A DNA stretch of 64,000 nt from Liriodendron chinense (Eukaryota; Streptophyta; Magnoliopsida; Magnoliales; Magnoliaceae), in assembly GCA_003013855.2 (NCBI GenBank), contig ML058448.1, positions 186,001 to 250,000 on the forward strand, written 5' to 3'. The position numbers were made by a program, and so were the translations under genes. Below, in pieces: positions 23,021 through 35,000 of the stretch (its first letter is position 1; each line of letters starts with the position of its first letter). A model generated the notes under the pieces. The model did not search any database and was not told the DNA's origin. It worked only from the letters and a program-made list of their open reading frames with translations.

Positions 23021-24655
23021 TAGACAAAGTAATAGGGTTGTCAGACAAAGTAATGGGGTTTCACAAGAAAAAGTGACATGATTTTATGACAAGGTAATGG
23101 GGTTCTGTGAGACAAAGTTATGCATTCCGCATGCACAAAGTGATAGGATTATCGGATAAAGTGATAGGGTTGCCAAATAAAGTGACCGGATAAAGCTGAT
23201 CGAATTATTGGACAAAGTGATAAGGCTACACAAGACAAAGTGATTGAGTTCCACTAGACAAAGCAATGAGTTGCCAGACACCGGGGTTCCACTTGACAAA
23301 GTAACGGGGTTGTTGGACAAAGTGAGGGGGTTTCACTAGACAAAGCAATGGGGTTGCTGGAAAAAGTGACAAGCTTCTACTAACAAAAGTGACAAGGTTG
23401 GTTGACAAAGTAATGAGGTTCCATTAGACAAAGTGATGAGGTTTCACTAGATAGTGTCAGGAGTGCCAGACAAAGTAATGAGGTTCCACTACATAGTGAC
23501 GGGGTTGCCTACCAAAGTGACGGGGTTACCGGCTAACGTAACGAGATTCTAATAGATAAATGACAAGGTTCTACTAGACAAAGTGTCAGGTTTGTTGGAC
23601 AAAGTGACAAGATTTCAGTATATAAAGTGATGAGATTGCTTGCCAAAGTGACGGGGTTCCACTATACAAAGTTATGAGGTTGCTGGCAAAAAAGATGAGA
23701 TTTCACTATATAAAATGACGGGGCTGCCAACCAAAGTGACGGGGTTGAACTAGTAAAGTGATAGGGCTTGCCCGACAAAGTGACAGGATTCTGTAATACA
23801 AAGTGATAATGTTACATAAGATAACAACATATTTACAATAGACAAAGTGGCAAAGTTGCTAGTCAAAGTAACAAGGATCCATTATAAAAATGATGAGGTT
23901 ATCAAACAAAGTGAAAGGTTCAACTAGAAAAAGTGATGAGATTGTTGATTGGGGTGGGTGTCCTCCCTGCAAGATGTTTGGTGGACAATTTTGGATTTGG
24001 CCAAGCCCATCAGTTTGTCCAACAACCCTGTCACTTTTCTAATAGAATCTCGTCACTTTGACTAGGAAACCCATGAGTTTGCTAGTGGAACCCCATCAAT
24101 TTGCCATTCAACTCGTTCAGTTTGTATTGTGGAACCTCATTGCTTTGGCTGACAACCCCACCATTTTGTATAGTGGAACCCCGTCACTCTGTATAGTGGA
24201 ACTCTATCACTTTGTCACGTGTACTCTTTTCACTTTGTCTGGTGGAACTTTGCAACTTTATTTGGCAAAGTTGTCACTTTGTCTAGTGAAACCGTATCAC
24301 TTTGTCTTATGTAACCTTATCACTTTGTCTAGTGGAACCCGTCAGTTTATCTGACAACCACGTCACTTTTCTAGTGGAACTTTGTCGCTTTATTTGGTAA
24401 CCCCATCATTAGTGGAACTCCATCACTTTGTCTAGCAAACCCATTATATTATCTAGTGGAACTTTGTCACTTTGTCTGCAACCCCCTCACTTTGTATAGT
24501 GAAACCCAGTCTTTTTGTTTGAAAATCTTGATACTATATCTATTGGAATCTCATCACTTTGTCTAGTTGAACACCGTCACTTAGTTAGAAAACCTCGTCA
24601 CTTTTTCTAGTGGAGCCCCATCACTTTGTCTGATGACTCCATCATTTTGTTTAGC
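23021..24655. repeat. Inverted minisatellite, foldback structure
   Basis: The left arm (about 23021-23949) is a head-to-tail array of degenerate units such as gacaaagtgatggggtt(cc). The right arm (about 24007-24655) has the same units in reverse complement (aaccccgtcactttgtc). A spacer of about 57 bp separates them. Two unit types tend to alternate: about 23 bp ending in a 'ccactaga' variant and about 21 bp ending in a 'gccaga/gttgga' variant. I estimate roughly 40 units on the left and 30 on the right. Long leucine- and serine-rich reading frames here are translations of the repeat. It resembles plant foldback elements, which have repeat-built inverted arms; no transposase or clear target duplication was seen. 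Confidence 0.85.
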
Positions 24656-24662
24656 AAAAAAA

Positions 24663-24915
24663 ATCACAATGGGCCTGAAGAAGGTTTCAACAGTGTGCAT
24701 CATTGTCACCATTACTTCCTATCATATGGTCTACTCAAGCCTTCAATCTACCTCTATTTTGGGCTCATGCCCTAAAGTGATATGTCTAAATGGATGAACA
24801 ACTTGGATAAAACACATACACCATGATTGGCCCCACAGAGCCCCTGTGAGGACTATTCATCTCCAGCTAGGTCCTGGCAGGGTACAACCCATTTCACTCC
24901 CATCTTGTAGAGATA
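24663..24915. mobile_element. Half copy of the long-TIR MITE
   Basis: Starts in the middle of the family consensus (aatcacaatgggcctgaag...) and runs to the 'aggtcctggcagg' right end. The left half is missing, exactly at the edge of the minisatellite. Confidence 0.6.
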
Positions 24916-24953
24916 AAACACATACATTGCGGTTGCCTCCACAAAGACGAAAT

Positions 24954-25492
24954 GGGCGTAGATTGGGTAGTACCCCACTAGGACCTAGCTGGAGTAGGAC
25001 AATCTTGCAAGGGGTTTTGTGGGGCCCATTGTGACATGTGTCTTTTCCAAGATGTCCATCCATTGTGCAATATCATTCTAGGGTATAGCACAAAAAGGAG
25101 GCAAATTGAAGGCCCCAGTGGACCACACTACAGGAAGCAAGGGTTACAATGACCCTACCTTGAAACCTTCCTAAGGGTCCACAGTGATTTTTATTTGCCA
25201 TCCAACCTGTTGACAAGGTATCATGTACTTGGATGAAGGGGAAAACATATATATCAGCTTGATCTGCCAAAGCTTTTGTGGCCTCGAGAGGTTTTCAGCT
25301 GGAGGCGTACAATCCCCACTGTTTCATGTGGTGTGGTCCATTTGAGCGTTAATCTGTCTCATTTTTCGGCCCATCACCAAAATTAAATTTTCATAATAAA
25401 TGAACAGCATGGTTAAAACACATACATCATGGTGGCCCCACAAAGTGACTGTCCGTCTTCAGCTAACGTCCTGGTGGGGTAGTACCAAATCC
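24954..25492. mobile_element. Long-TIR Mutator-like MITE, copy 2
   Basis: Left end gattgggtagtaccccac; inverted right end ggggtagtaccaaatc. It shares the same internal words and length class (about 540 bp) as the 26288 copy. No clean target duplication was found here. Confidence 0.65.
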
Positions 25493-25951
25493 CTGTCTTT
25501 TTACAAAACTGTATGGAGACTTTATTCTAGAAGAAACACAGGATGCATGTAGCTTTGACTTTGATGGGCCTACAGTGTTGTCCTATGTAAGATCCACTCC
25601 CTCCATCAGATCTTGAATTCTATATTAGGCCCAGGGATCTAAATTCAGGCTGACCCGTGATTTTCGTGGGCCACACTAAAGGCAATAGTTGGGAAAGACG
25701 TCCACTCTTGATTTTTCACAGCATCCGCTTTGATACTTACATGAAATCCACTCTAACCATTAGATTAAAAACAAAAATTTAGGCTCTTGGCCAATACATC
25801 ATACTCATAAATTATTCACTGGGCAGCACTAATAGAAATAGTTTGGAAGGTGAGTAGATAGAGTTGGTTTTTGGGCCCTTAACCTAACATAGGGTGGTGC
25901 TCCTGGTGGTTAAAGTTGATTTGATGGTGGGGCCTACAGGAGCCACTGACC
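25493..25951. other. Gene-free spacer between MITEs
   Basis: Diverged local repeats (gatccactccctccatcaga, aaatccactctaaccattaga). Nothing else was seen. Confidence 0.5.
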
Positions 25952-25960
25952 CATTTGTTG

Positions 25961-26194
25961 GGCTCCGATTAGGTACTACCCCCACCAGGGCGCACGAGTA
26001 GATGGATGCCTACATGACGCGTCGTCATTTGCCGACGCAGTGGGTCCCGCACCTCAGGTCTGACGCAAAGCTATCAGACCTGTCACATCCCACTAATACC
26101 AAGGTGTGGAGCCTGCTGTGCCGGCCAATGGTGACATGCCACGTAGGCGTCCGTCTCCTCGATGTCTTGGTGGGGGTAGTACCTAATCCAAGCC
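25961..26194. mobile_element. Mutator-like MITE, 234 bp, 9-bp TSD
   Basis: The inverted ends GGCTCCGATTAGGTACTACC and GGCTTGGATTAGGTACTACC are flanked by a perfect 9-bp repeat CATTTGTTG (25952-25960 and 26195-26203). The 9-bp duplication and long TIR are Mutator-superfamily traits. No coding capacity. Confidence 0.85.
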
Positions 26195-26287
26195 CATTTG
26201 TTGGGGGCATGCCGGGTGATGGAAGGTAGCAGAGTTGTTAAAACAGGCAGTGGGATGTAAATGACATTTTGGTTAGATATTTTTGTG

Positions 26288-26842
26288 GGGTGCGGATTGA
26301 ATACTACCCCCGCCACGCGTAGCTAGAGACAGAACGGTCCTATCAGGGGCTCTGTGGGGCCAATGTGATGTATCTATTTTATCTAAGCCATCTATCCATT
26401 TTGACAGATCATTTTATGACATGAGCCCAAAAAGGAAGCAGATCAAGGGCTCAAGTAGACCAAAACAAAAGAAACAGTGGAGATTAAGTGCCTGCCATTG
26501 AAAATTTCTTGAGAGCCATAGAAGTGTTGGATCAAGCTGATATTTATGTTTTCTCTTCATCTGGGTCTTTGTGAGCATATGAACAGGTTGGATAGAAAAT
26601 ACACATCACCGTGGGCCTTAAGAAGGTTTCAACGGTGGGCATCATTGTCGCCTGTGCTTCTTGTGGTGTGGTTCATTAGGGCCTTCAGTTTTCCTTCTTT
26701 TTAAGCGCATGCCTAAAATTAGTTGTCAAATTGAATGGACAGCATGGATAAAACACATACGTCACGATGGGCCCCACACAGCCCCTAACAGGACTGTCCA
26801 TCTCTAGCTACGTCCTGGTGTGGTAGTACCCAATCCGCGCCT
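26288..26842. mobile_element. Long-TIR Mutator-like MITE, 555 bp, 9-bp TSD
   Basis: The ends GGGTGCGGATTGAATACTAC and AGGCGCGGATTGGGTACTAC (inverted) are flanked by a perfect 9-bp repeat ATTTTTGTG (26279-26287 and 26843-26851). It is the best-bounded member of the long-TIR family and defines its termini. The TIR core is shared with the 234-bp element at 25961. Confidence 0.85.
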
Positions 26843-26973
26843 ATTTTTGTGTACGTTTTCTTTTACTTTTTTAAATTGATATGCCAACGTCAGCATATAT
26901 GCAGTGGCCAATGAAATTTTAGGATAGAGGAAATCCCTCTGTCCTTGAAACGGAGGATTCGTACTTATATATA

Positions 26974-27156
26974 AGAGTCTGAATCCTCTGTTGAAACTTA
27001 TCAGAGAAACTCTGCTTGTCACTTCTCTGATTGGTCCAGATCAGCCTGACTGTGTCAGAGCTGCTCTGACACAGTCAGGATGAGCTGGACCAATCAGAGC
27101 AGCGGAAGCAGAAGTTCTCTGCTCAGTTTCAACAGAGGATCCGGATTCCATATATA
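26974..27156. repeat. Near-perfect hairpin MITE
   Basis: The left arm contains gaatcctctgttgaaact, tctctgattggtcca and cctgactgtgtcagagc. The right arm carries each of these inverted in mirror order, with the axis at about 27062. Arm length is about 80-90 bp with almost no loop. TATATA words flank both sides. A transcript would fold into a long stem that could be processed into small RNAs. Confidence 0.75.
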
Positions 27157-27277
27157 ATATAGAAGATAAGTACATGCAAAATAGCTACTTAGTAATTACA
27201 TTAATACTAAGAGCTTCTAGATAAAACATTAAAAAGCAAGGAAAGAAGTGGACAATTGAAATTAGAACATTTATATT

Positions 27278-28724
27278 TTATGCCGTTGGGTAAGAAGCTT
27301 CCATGGCTATGCCACACAGGCCTTCCTTAGCATCCACATCTCTTTCCATCCTTATGTATCCTTCTTCACCCCACCCAGTTCCCCATGAATTCTTCACCAA
27401 CCAATACTTGGTCCCATCATCAGCTGTCCCATATCCAACGGCGGTCACACCATGGTCTAGGTCAGTACCACAAACGCCCGTGAATACACCACTTGTGTAG
27501 AATTGGAAGGGCAATCCTCCGGCATCAATGGCGACTGAAATTGGCTGGTTGGCCGCTGCCTTCAATAGCGCATTCTCGCTGTTGGCTGGTACATCTTCGT
27601 GACTGTTGATCTTGGCTGCATGGTTTGAAGCCTTCTTGGAATTGCAAGTGCTGTCAACTCCCTCGTATGGGTAGTTAGCTTCGGTTGCAAGGCCATGGTT
27701 GTGTTGAATGAAATCAAAGGCATCGTCCATGAGGCCACCCTCACAGCCTTGATCCTCACCTTTGTTGTCGCAGTCCACTAGCTCTTGCTCGGATAGTGAA
27801 AGCAACTTACCCGTTTTAAGTTGTGTAATTCCTTCTGTGGCTGCAACGGCTGAGAATGCCCAACAACACCCTATTTTGGAACATTTGAGCCACAATTAAT
27901 AAAGACACTAAACAACAATCTCATCTTCCCTTTTCTTATTTGATAAGTGTGATCCTCGCCATTCATTAGAGTACTTGACACCTCTTGGATGGACCATTGC
28001 CTAAAAATCATATTGATTTTATGGTATTAACCATGCGAAAAAAGTGGCCTACAATGCTCCCATTAATTCAATGGCGAATAGAATGCTAATCCTATAAAGT
28101 TTAAAAAAGATAAGACTTGTATTGCCCATTCATTTGAATCACATTATTGGCTACTCTTTGTATGGTTCAAAATTGGACTTTGGCCATGGCCCCATCCGGA
28201 GGTGGCCATTCTGATGAATGGTCCAGATTGACGAGCTCAGTCACCAATATTGAGGGTTAGTAGAGGGCAAGTGAAGATTAATGGTCTAGTTAGTACTTAC
28301 CACATTGTCCCTGATCCTTGATGGGAGTCACAGCACCTTTCTGCCTCCAGTCCATGCTAGATGGTACAGTAACATTCTCATACATGAAGGACGTGGCTTT
28401 GGATGCCCTTGCTCGAGTGGGCCTAAATCCGTTACGAGCGGCCCTGAACTCATTGTTGGTCAGATCAGCAAATGCATTGACGCTTAACTTGTATGATCGG
28501 TCCCCTGCGCTGTTAAAAGATTCTATCAACTCCACATTGCTCTTGAATATCTGGAAACGCTTTTCCTTTTCAGCCGCATCCTTGTAGGTACGTCCATATT
28601 GAGCCATCCATTGTTCATGGCGATTGGACATGGATGAGTCAGGGAGAGTGCGGGCCATGGCTTGAGAAGCCCAAGCTCCCAAGATGAACAAGGTCGCAAA
28701 GAAACGATGGTACATGGAAGCCAT
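27278..28724 (-). CDS. SAG39: Protease D: SAG39-like cysteine protease, intact
   Basis: Exon 1 is 28301-28724 and exon 2 is 27278-27870, with a 430-bp GT-AG intron, giving 338 residues. Residues 1-24 form a signal peptide (FFATLFILGAWASQAMA). The I29 propeptide has a full ERFNIN set (E52, R56, F60, N63, I67, N71). Mature enzyme should start near VPSSMDW (about 120). Oxyanion Gln138, catalytic Cys144 (CCWAF), His281 (DHGVTAVGYG) and Asn302 (NSWG) are all present, as is GCEGG. NVT in the propeptide is a glycosylation site. It belongs to the long-intron subfamily with B and I. It is divergently paired with E. Family knowledge suggests a secretory or vacuolar endopeptidase of senescence or defence. 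The start is the only upstream ATG in frame with the signal peptide. Confidence 0.9.
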
Positions 28725-28803
28725 TGTACAAAGTACCAGGGCGTGATGGATGGGCTGAGGATGTATATGGAGGAGGGATGCATATAATCAAAGGAGGCTT
28801 TGC

Positions 28804-28811
28804 TTTATATA
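28804..28811 (-). promoter_or_regulatory. TATA box of protease D
   Basis: TATATAAA on the minus strand, about 80 bp before the ATG. A (GA)n run lies immediately upstream at about 28848-28884; GA repeats are common in plant core promoters. Confidence 0.65.
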
Positions 28812-28849
28812 GACATTGCATTACACCCTTGCATTCTTGTTATTGAGAG

Positions 28850-28887
<38 letters not shown>

Positions 28888-30471
28888 TACGTGCCGGGGC
28901 AAATGTAATGGTGTGGATGGCTACAGCCTACAGGGACAGGCTTCGTTTTTTTATAGCTATCTTTTCGTCTACGTTCTACTTTGTTCACACATACTATCAA
29001 TGGCGCTATCAAGGTTTAGTTACCGTCCATCTTGTGCACATGTGATGATGTACGACATCTGAGCTGTTTAGAAGGAGGAGGGACATAAACATCGCCTGAT
29101 GTGAACCACCTGATGGGCAGAACAACATATTTTTTGTGCCAGGTGATCATGATGCTACGGGCGGGGCCTACCTTCTGGATGGCTTGGATAAAATACAGAC
29201 GTGACAAGTGGGCACTAGCACGCAAAGATACACACCCATCACAAAAATCACTCCATTCATCATTAATACACCATAGGAACCCATATACAACAGCCAAAAA
29301 GATCGAAGTGGGGCTCACGTGGTATGGGTAAAGAATCAAATCCGTGTGCAAAGGTGTCTCACAACCGTGATGATAAGAAGCCCCAAAAATCTGGCCAATC
29401 CAATTATTAGGTGGACCCCGCTGCTTGAATTTGCAGATTTTTGTGAGGTTTTAGATTGTTCTCTACCGTGCGACCCACCTGATTGTCAGATCAGCCTGAT
29501 TATGGAGCGTCTGACCATCATGATGAGGGCTCCTATTGGACGGGTCAGATGCACAAACACAAAACATGAGTATTGCGGACTTCACATGCGTGTACTGCGA
29601 TGTGCAGTATATGACTAATATGAGCAATATTCCATCAGGGTAAGGTAATGTAGGTTTCCTGGCCCAAACGTCCGTCCGCTTTAATTATGAGGTGCGTTTC
29701 GAAACAAACGAACGGTTAACAATTGTTTTTATCTATTAATATCTGCCAGTTTTACTCATTAGGTGGGCCATGTGGATCGAGTGCCCATGTGGCTTGGGTG
29801 GCTGTGTGAGTGTATGGAGTGTGGATGTGTGTAAAACAAAAAAAAAAAAAAAAGAAAATGAAAAGATAAGAAAAAAAATGTTTTTATTTATCCAATTATT
29901 TCTTGCACTGTTGCCCACTTGATGATTGGAATGGCTTAGATTTTCGCAGCCCATCAAGTGGACTACTCAGAACTTGCACATGTTTATCGTATTGGCAGTC
30001 AGAATGGCTTAGATCACCCGGTGTGAAAAAAAAGGATGGTCTACTCATCAGGTTAGTTGACTATCTGCATCAATGTAGGCTGTGGCCAACGAGAGAGTAG
30101 AGTGGCCATTGGTCCATTTTCATAACAGGTGATGCGTATGATGTGACCCACCTTTTTCATGGGTTGGATGTTTTCCACAAGTGACACATTCCCGAAAAAA
30201 AAAAAAGCATTGTATATGTGAAAGCTCACACGCCAATTAGATGTGTGTGAATGTTTCTCTTAAACCAATTATTAGTATAGAAACATAGAATGTTAGTATA
30301 GAGAAGCGCAACGTACACGAAATTTAAGTATAAGATGGGTTAGATTAGAAAATGCCATTTTAGCCATCCAAATCAATACACTTTATCAGGCACGTATATC
30401 AAGTCTCAATCTTCCCCACAGTAACAATAAAGCAATGGAGATTAGTGAATCATGTGGGGCCCAATATCCCG
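28812..30471. promoter_or_regulatory. Shared spacer of the divergent D-E pair
   Basis: 1.66 kb between the two TATA boxes. No gene is present. It contains the (GA)n run, a region copied inverted at 16.2-17.9 kb, and a truncated SINE tail at about 29770-29855. 29690-30471 is repeated ahead of gene F (38583-39229) at high identity. Confidence 0.6.
29770..29855 (+). mobile_element. Truncated SINE tail
   Basis: A box-B-like gatcgagtgccc is followed by a TG-rich body and a poly-A run, like the 3' part of the SINE at 14800. The 5' half is missing. The same tail is at about 38700-38780 before gene F. Confidence 0.5.
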
Positions 30472-30479
30472 TATATAAA
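30472..30479 (+). promoter_or_regulatory. TATA box of protease E
   Basis: TATATAAA, 70 bp before the ATG, preceded by GGGGCCCAATAT. The block is shared with F, H, A and C. Confidence 0.65.
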
Positions 30480-30548
30480 CTCAGGTTACGGTAAGAGTAT
30501 GCACCCACTTACATAATCACATCATCCATACACTCCTCAGCGAACACA

Positions 30549-31694
30549 ATGGCTTGCTCAACCAAATCTTTCTTCGTAGCCTTGTTCATCTTGGGAGTGT
30601 GGGCTTCTCACGCCATGGGCCGCACTCTACAGGAAGCGTCCATGTCGGACAGGCACGAACAATGGATGGCTCGATATGGTCGCACGTACAAGGATGCAGC
30701 TGAGAAAGAGCTACGTTTCAAGATATTCAAGGACAACGTGGAATTCATAGAATCCTTCAACAATGCCGGGGACCGATCTTACAAGCTCAGTGTGAATGAA
30801 TTTGCAGACCAAACCAACGAGGAGTTCAGGGCTACCCGTAATGGATTTAGGCCCACTCAAACAAGAGCATCTAGAGCCACGTCGTTCATGTATGAGAACG
30901 TGACTGTGCCGTCTAGTATGGATTGGAGAAAGAAAGGCGCCGTAACCCCAATCAAAGACCAAGGACAATGTGGTAAGCATTATAACCTTCTCATGAATTT
31001 CTCTGATTTTCTTCCATTACAGTTAACTTTTGTTCTAGAAAGGGACATGGCATTGTTATCTAGTGTTGGCTAACTTGCCACTGGGTGTCAACAAATAGGA
31101 TGTTGCTGGGCATTCTCAGCGGTTGCAGCCACGGAAGGGATTACCCAACTCAAATCAGGCAAGTTGCTTTCTTTATCCGAGCAAGAGCTGGTGGATTGTG
31201 ATACCAGTGGCGTGGATCAAGGCTGTGGAGGTGGTTTCATGGATGACGCCTTCAAATTCATCCAACACAACCGAGGACTTACGACAGAAGCCAACTACCC
31301 CTACAAGGGAGTTGATGGCACTTGCAACTCCAAGAAGGCAGCCAACCATATGGCCAAGATCAATGGTTACGAAGATGTAACGACCAACAGCGAGAAGGCA
31401 CTAATGAAGGCTGTGGCCAACCAACCCGTTTCTGTCGCAATTGATGCAAGCGGATCTGCTTTCCAGTTCTACTCGAGCGGTGTCTTTACAGGAGATTGTG
31501 GTACTGAACTAGACCATGGCGTGACGGCCGTTGGATATGGGACCACAGATGATGGGAGCAAGTATTGGCTAGTGAAGAATTCATGGGGCACTTCTTGGGG
31601 TGAAGATGGATACATTATGATGGAAAGGGATGTTGATGCTAAAGAAGGCCTGTGTGGTATTGCCATGATGGCTTCTTATCCCACAGCCACTTAA
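30549..31694 (+). CDS. SAG39: Protease E: SAG39-like cysteine protease, intact
   Basis: Exon 1 is 30549-30972 and exon 2 is 31099-31694, with a 126-bp GT-AG intron, giving 339 residues. The signal peptide is about 1-23 (FFVALFILGVWASHAMG). ERFNIN runs E52 to N71. Gln138, Cys144, His281 and Asn302 are all present. The usual GNFD-type segment reads SVNEFAD, with Ser for Gly, as in the whole cluster. Its GCxGG motif reads GCGGGF where the other copies have GCEGG. Exon 1 protein is identical to F, but exon 2 differs at 13 residues. It is divergent from D. The likely role is a papain-type endopeptidase activated by propeptide removal in an acidic compartment. Confidence 0.92.
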
Positions 31695-32019
31695 TCCTCA
31701 CTAGTTGCATATCTCATGCTTGTTTATCCCATGCTTTGGTAACAAAGCAGTTATGAAGAAATGTAGAAATGTGTCACTTCTTTATGTAATTCTCATATAT
31801 GTAATGGGTTCCATTATCACTATACAGTATCCAAACAGCTATTTTTCGGTGGGATTATAATATGGTTTTAAATTTCACAGCTCCTTCGACTCAATGTCTA
31901 CTTGTATCGAGTTTGATTTCAAGACTAAGGATGGCTTGACTTGGATTGATATTTAATATTTAAATTAATTTATTTATAAATATTATGAATAGGTTATATG
32001 TTATATGTAGTAGATATAA
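31695..32019 (+). other. 3' flank of protease E
   Basis: Matches the 3' flank of F (40452-40786) almost throughout, including 'gtagaaatgtg' and AT-rich words that may hold the poly-A signal. It is interrupted at 32020 by the solo LTR. Confidence 0.6.
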
Positions 32020-35000
32020 TGTAACGCTCCAAAATTCAACGCTCGAATGTACCGCCCGAGCACGAATTTTCGAGCGCTACTAAGGTAATATTTACAGGAT
32101 TACAAATAATAGTAGCAATTTTTTATTTTTTATTTTTATATAACTAAACCATATCCATACTCTTATTCTAACTTACATCATAAAATAAATTATAAATGTT
32201 CATAATTCACAAACATGACACTGATATACTCATCTACGATTCTATTAACTTAAAACTAAATAGAATATCTAAAAATAAATAAAACCGTCTTCATTAGAGT
32301 TGGTGTTCTCCTCCTCTTGGATCTTCACTATGTCCTCAACTTCTACCTCGTCCTCGAAAGATTCCATGTCGCCTCTTGAACCTACAGTTCCCTAAGAAGG
32401 GTGAGCAAAACAATGCTCAGCGAGTAGGAGTACTTACTCCACTTCATAATATGAATCATGCATCCAAGTAAACAGATAAACAGAATCAAAACATAACTAT
32501 TCAGTTTGTAAGTTGTAGAATGCCATGCTCACACTTTTCCACCCCACAACGACACATTCATTGACACTAAACACATATCCATCATGAATTCCATGCAGCA
32601 CGCATAAATCAACCATATACGTGGCCTTTAATACAAGGTCTTTAGTCAGACTTCACACAAGTAAATCAGCCATACGAGGCTACGCCTGAAAAATAGTATC
32701 GCAACCAATCACAACCAAACAGGTGAGGTACATTCCGATCCTGACACGGTACGCCCGATCCTGACACGGGTTGCATTCCCGACGAGACGCAATTGCTCCG
32801 ATCCTGACACGGTACGCCCGATCCTGACACGGGTCTCATTCTCAATGAGAAAACAATTGCCCCGATCCTGACACGGGTACGATCCAATCCTAACACGGGA
32901 CGCATTCTTGACGGGAAAACATACCACACTTGATGATTTTTCATATTCCAGTTCATCCAATGTATCCATACATAATTGTTCGATAGTCATTCCCATATCC
33001 ATCCCACATAAACTTAACCATACTTGGATAGTCATGGTTAAGAACCATTTACATACCCTTACTCTGATTTAACTCCGTGGACTTAACCTCACCATAAACC
33101 GCTCTATGCATGGGTCCATTATGTGTGATCATATAAACATGAACATGTGATAATGAGAATTTATTACATCTTATTACAATTTAATGAATCATATAACATA
33201 ATTATTTAAGAAACAAATCAAGTGCATATATATCAAGATGACAAGAATGTATCCACATTATGAAACAAAGCATTTTGAGGGGTTTAAGAACTTTAAACTA
33301 AACTATAACCATACATTCAAAGAAAATGAACAGGTGTTGTCCCCACAATTTCGTTTAATCTGACTGTTTGGGAGGTCTGATGTGTACCAAATTTATTTTA
33401 CAGTTTTAAGACTTGCTGGTCTAAGCATTAGATGGCTTAGATTGAGCAAAATATTCCTCAATGGGACCCAAAAGTTGGAGTCCAACTAGATTAAGATTCT
33501 GTTATTTTTCAAGGTGTCAGTCCCATTATTTCAAGTGGTGTGGGCCACCTGGAACCCCGTTCTGGCCCATATTTTTACGGTGAATCCCACACAACCCAAC
33601 AAATAGTGTGGACAAGGTGGATTTATCCAAAAGTTCACATGTGGGGCCCATAAGTGCTTGTTGTCCCTACTTTAAAATCTACTCATCTTCAGATTTATAT
33701 TGTATTACATTGTCCACTATTTGAGACGGTGTGGCCTACTCGGTTATCGAAACTCTCTGAAATTTAATTTCCAGCCTCCTGACATAGTAATGTAACAAGT
33801 GAGTGGTATAGATTTGATAGAAAGCTTAGAGTGGGGCCCACGGATTATCCGCTGTCCATGAGAGATAAATTCAGAATTTTCTGCACAATTGCAGAAAATT
33901 CAGCAAGATAGTCCAATTTGTAGAAATTGGTATGGTCCGCTAGGGTTTCGGATTAAGCTGAAATTTTGTTGACTATTACATCACATGATGATGTAAGTGA
34001 TAGATGGAGTAGATAAAAAAAATACATTAATGTGGGGTCCACGAGTGGGCCTTCAACTGGCAGCCCGTCCGCCCACCGGCCGCCAGCGCTGGGCGTTGGT
34101 GACGCTGCTGGCCAGCAGCGTCCTTTTGGGCGCTAGCTGGGCAGCAGCTTCTCTCTCTTTCTTTTTTTTTCTTTTTATAATTTGTATCCACACAAGGTGG
34201 GGCCCACTAGGTTGAGATCCAATCCATCCATTGAATTATTCAGGCCTTTGGTCCACCCAATAAATCTAATTTTGCACAGATCGAAAATTATAAAACAAAA
34301 ATAGTGGCTTTATTCCCTTTTTAATGGTTGGGTCTATTTCTCCCACCCTGGCCCACTTAAATATCAGATTTCTTTTAAATCTGGGCCCACAAGCAAAGTA
34401 AGCTAAAATACATGATGAACGACATAAGATTTAATCAAAGTAACGTAATTGATCTACTAAACAAAACACAAATGTACATTCAAACAATGATGTGGGGTGA
34501 GTATATCTGTACACTCACCAATTGTTAACCTGATCCGAGATTTTGAAGAATAAAAAAACCAATCTTCGGCCCACTATAAAATACTACCTCTTTCCTCCTA
34601 ATCAACGGTTATATGATGATGATGATGGATGGTGATGATGGATGGTAGGGATTTGAAACTATCGATGATGAATGGTAATGGGATGGCTACGATTCGGTCG
34701 TAATTGTAAAAGTAATAGAATAGGACTCTCTTACGAGAGTTTAAATAAAGTACATTAGCTTATAACATAAATATTTGTGGTGAAAATAGAAGTAATATTT
34801 TGATGGTCCACCTAGTGATCCCTTCTTGGATCTAAGACGTCCATCATACAGAGGATTAACACGACAAGTAGTGAGTAAATTCTCGGGTCAAAGGGTTGAT
34901 GAATGGACACATTATGATCTATGTAAGAGTTAGCCTAAATGAACGCTCTAGAATGGATGTGTAACATCTTAAAATCGGGCCCACCTTTCACAAATCTGAG

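Noticed and set aside
23084..24354. Leucine/serine-rich reading frames of 60-98 codons
   Set aside because: They are translations of the 21-23 bp repeat units in both strands, with no conserved start or family signature.
23021..24655. CRISPR-like array of short repeats
   Set aside because: Units are adjacent and degenerate with no unique spacers, the array is inverted, and this is a plant genome.
32666..33035. 96- and 108-codon frames on the minus strand
   Set aside because: Produced by the 'gatcctgacacgg' tandem repeat in the solo LTR.
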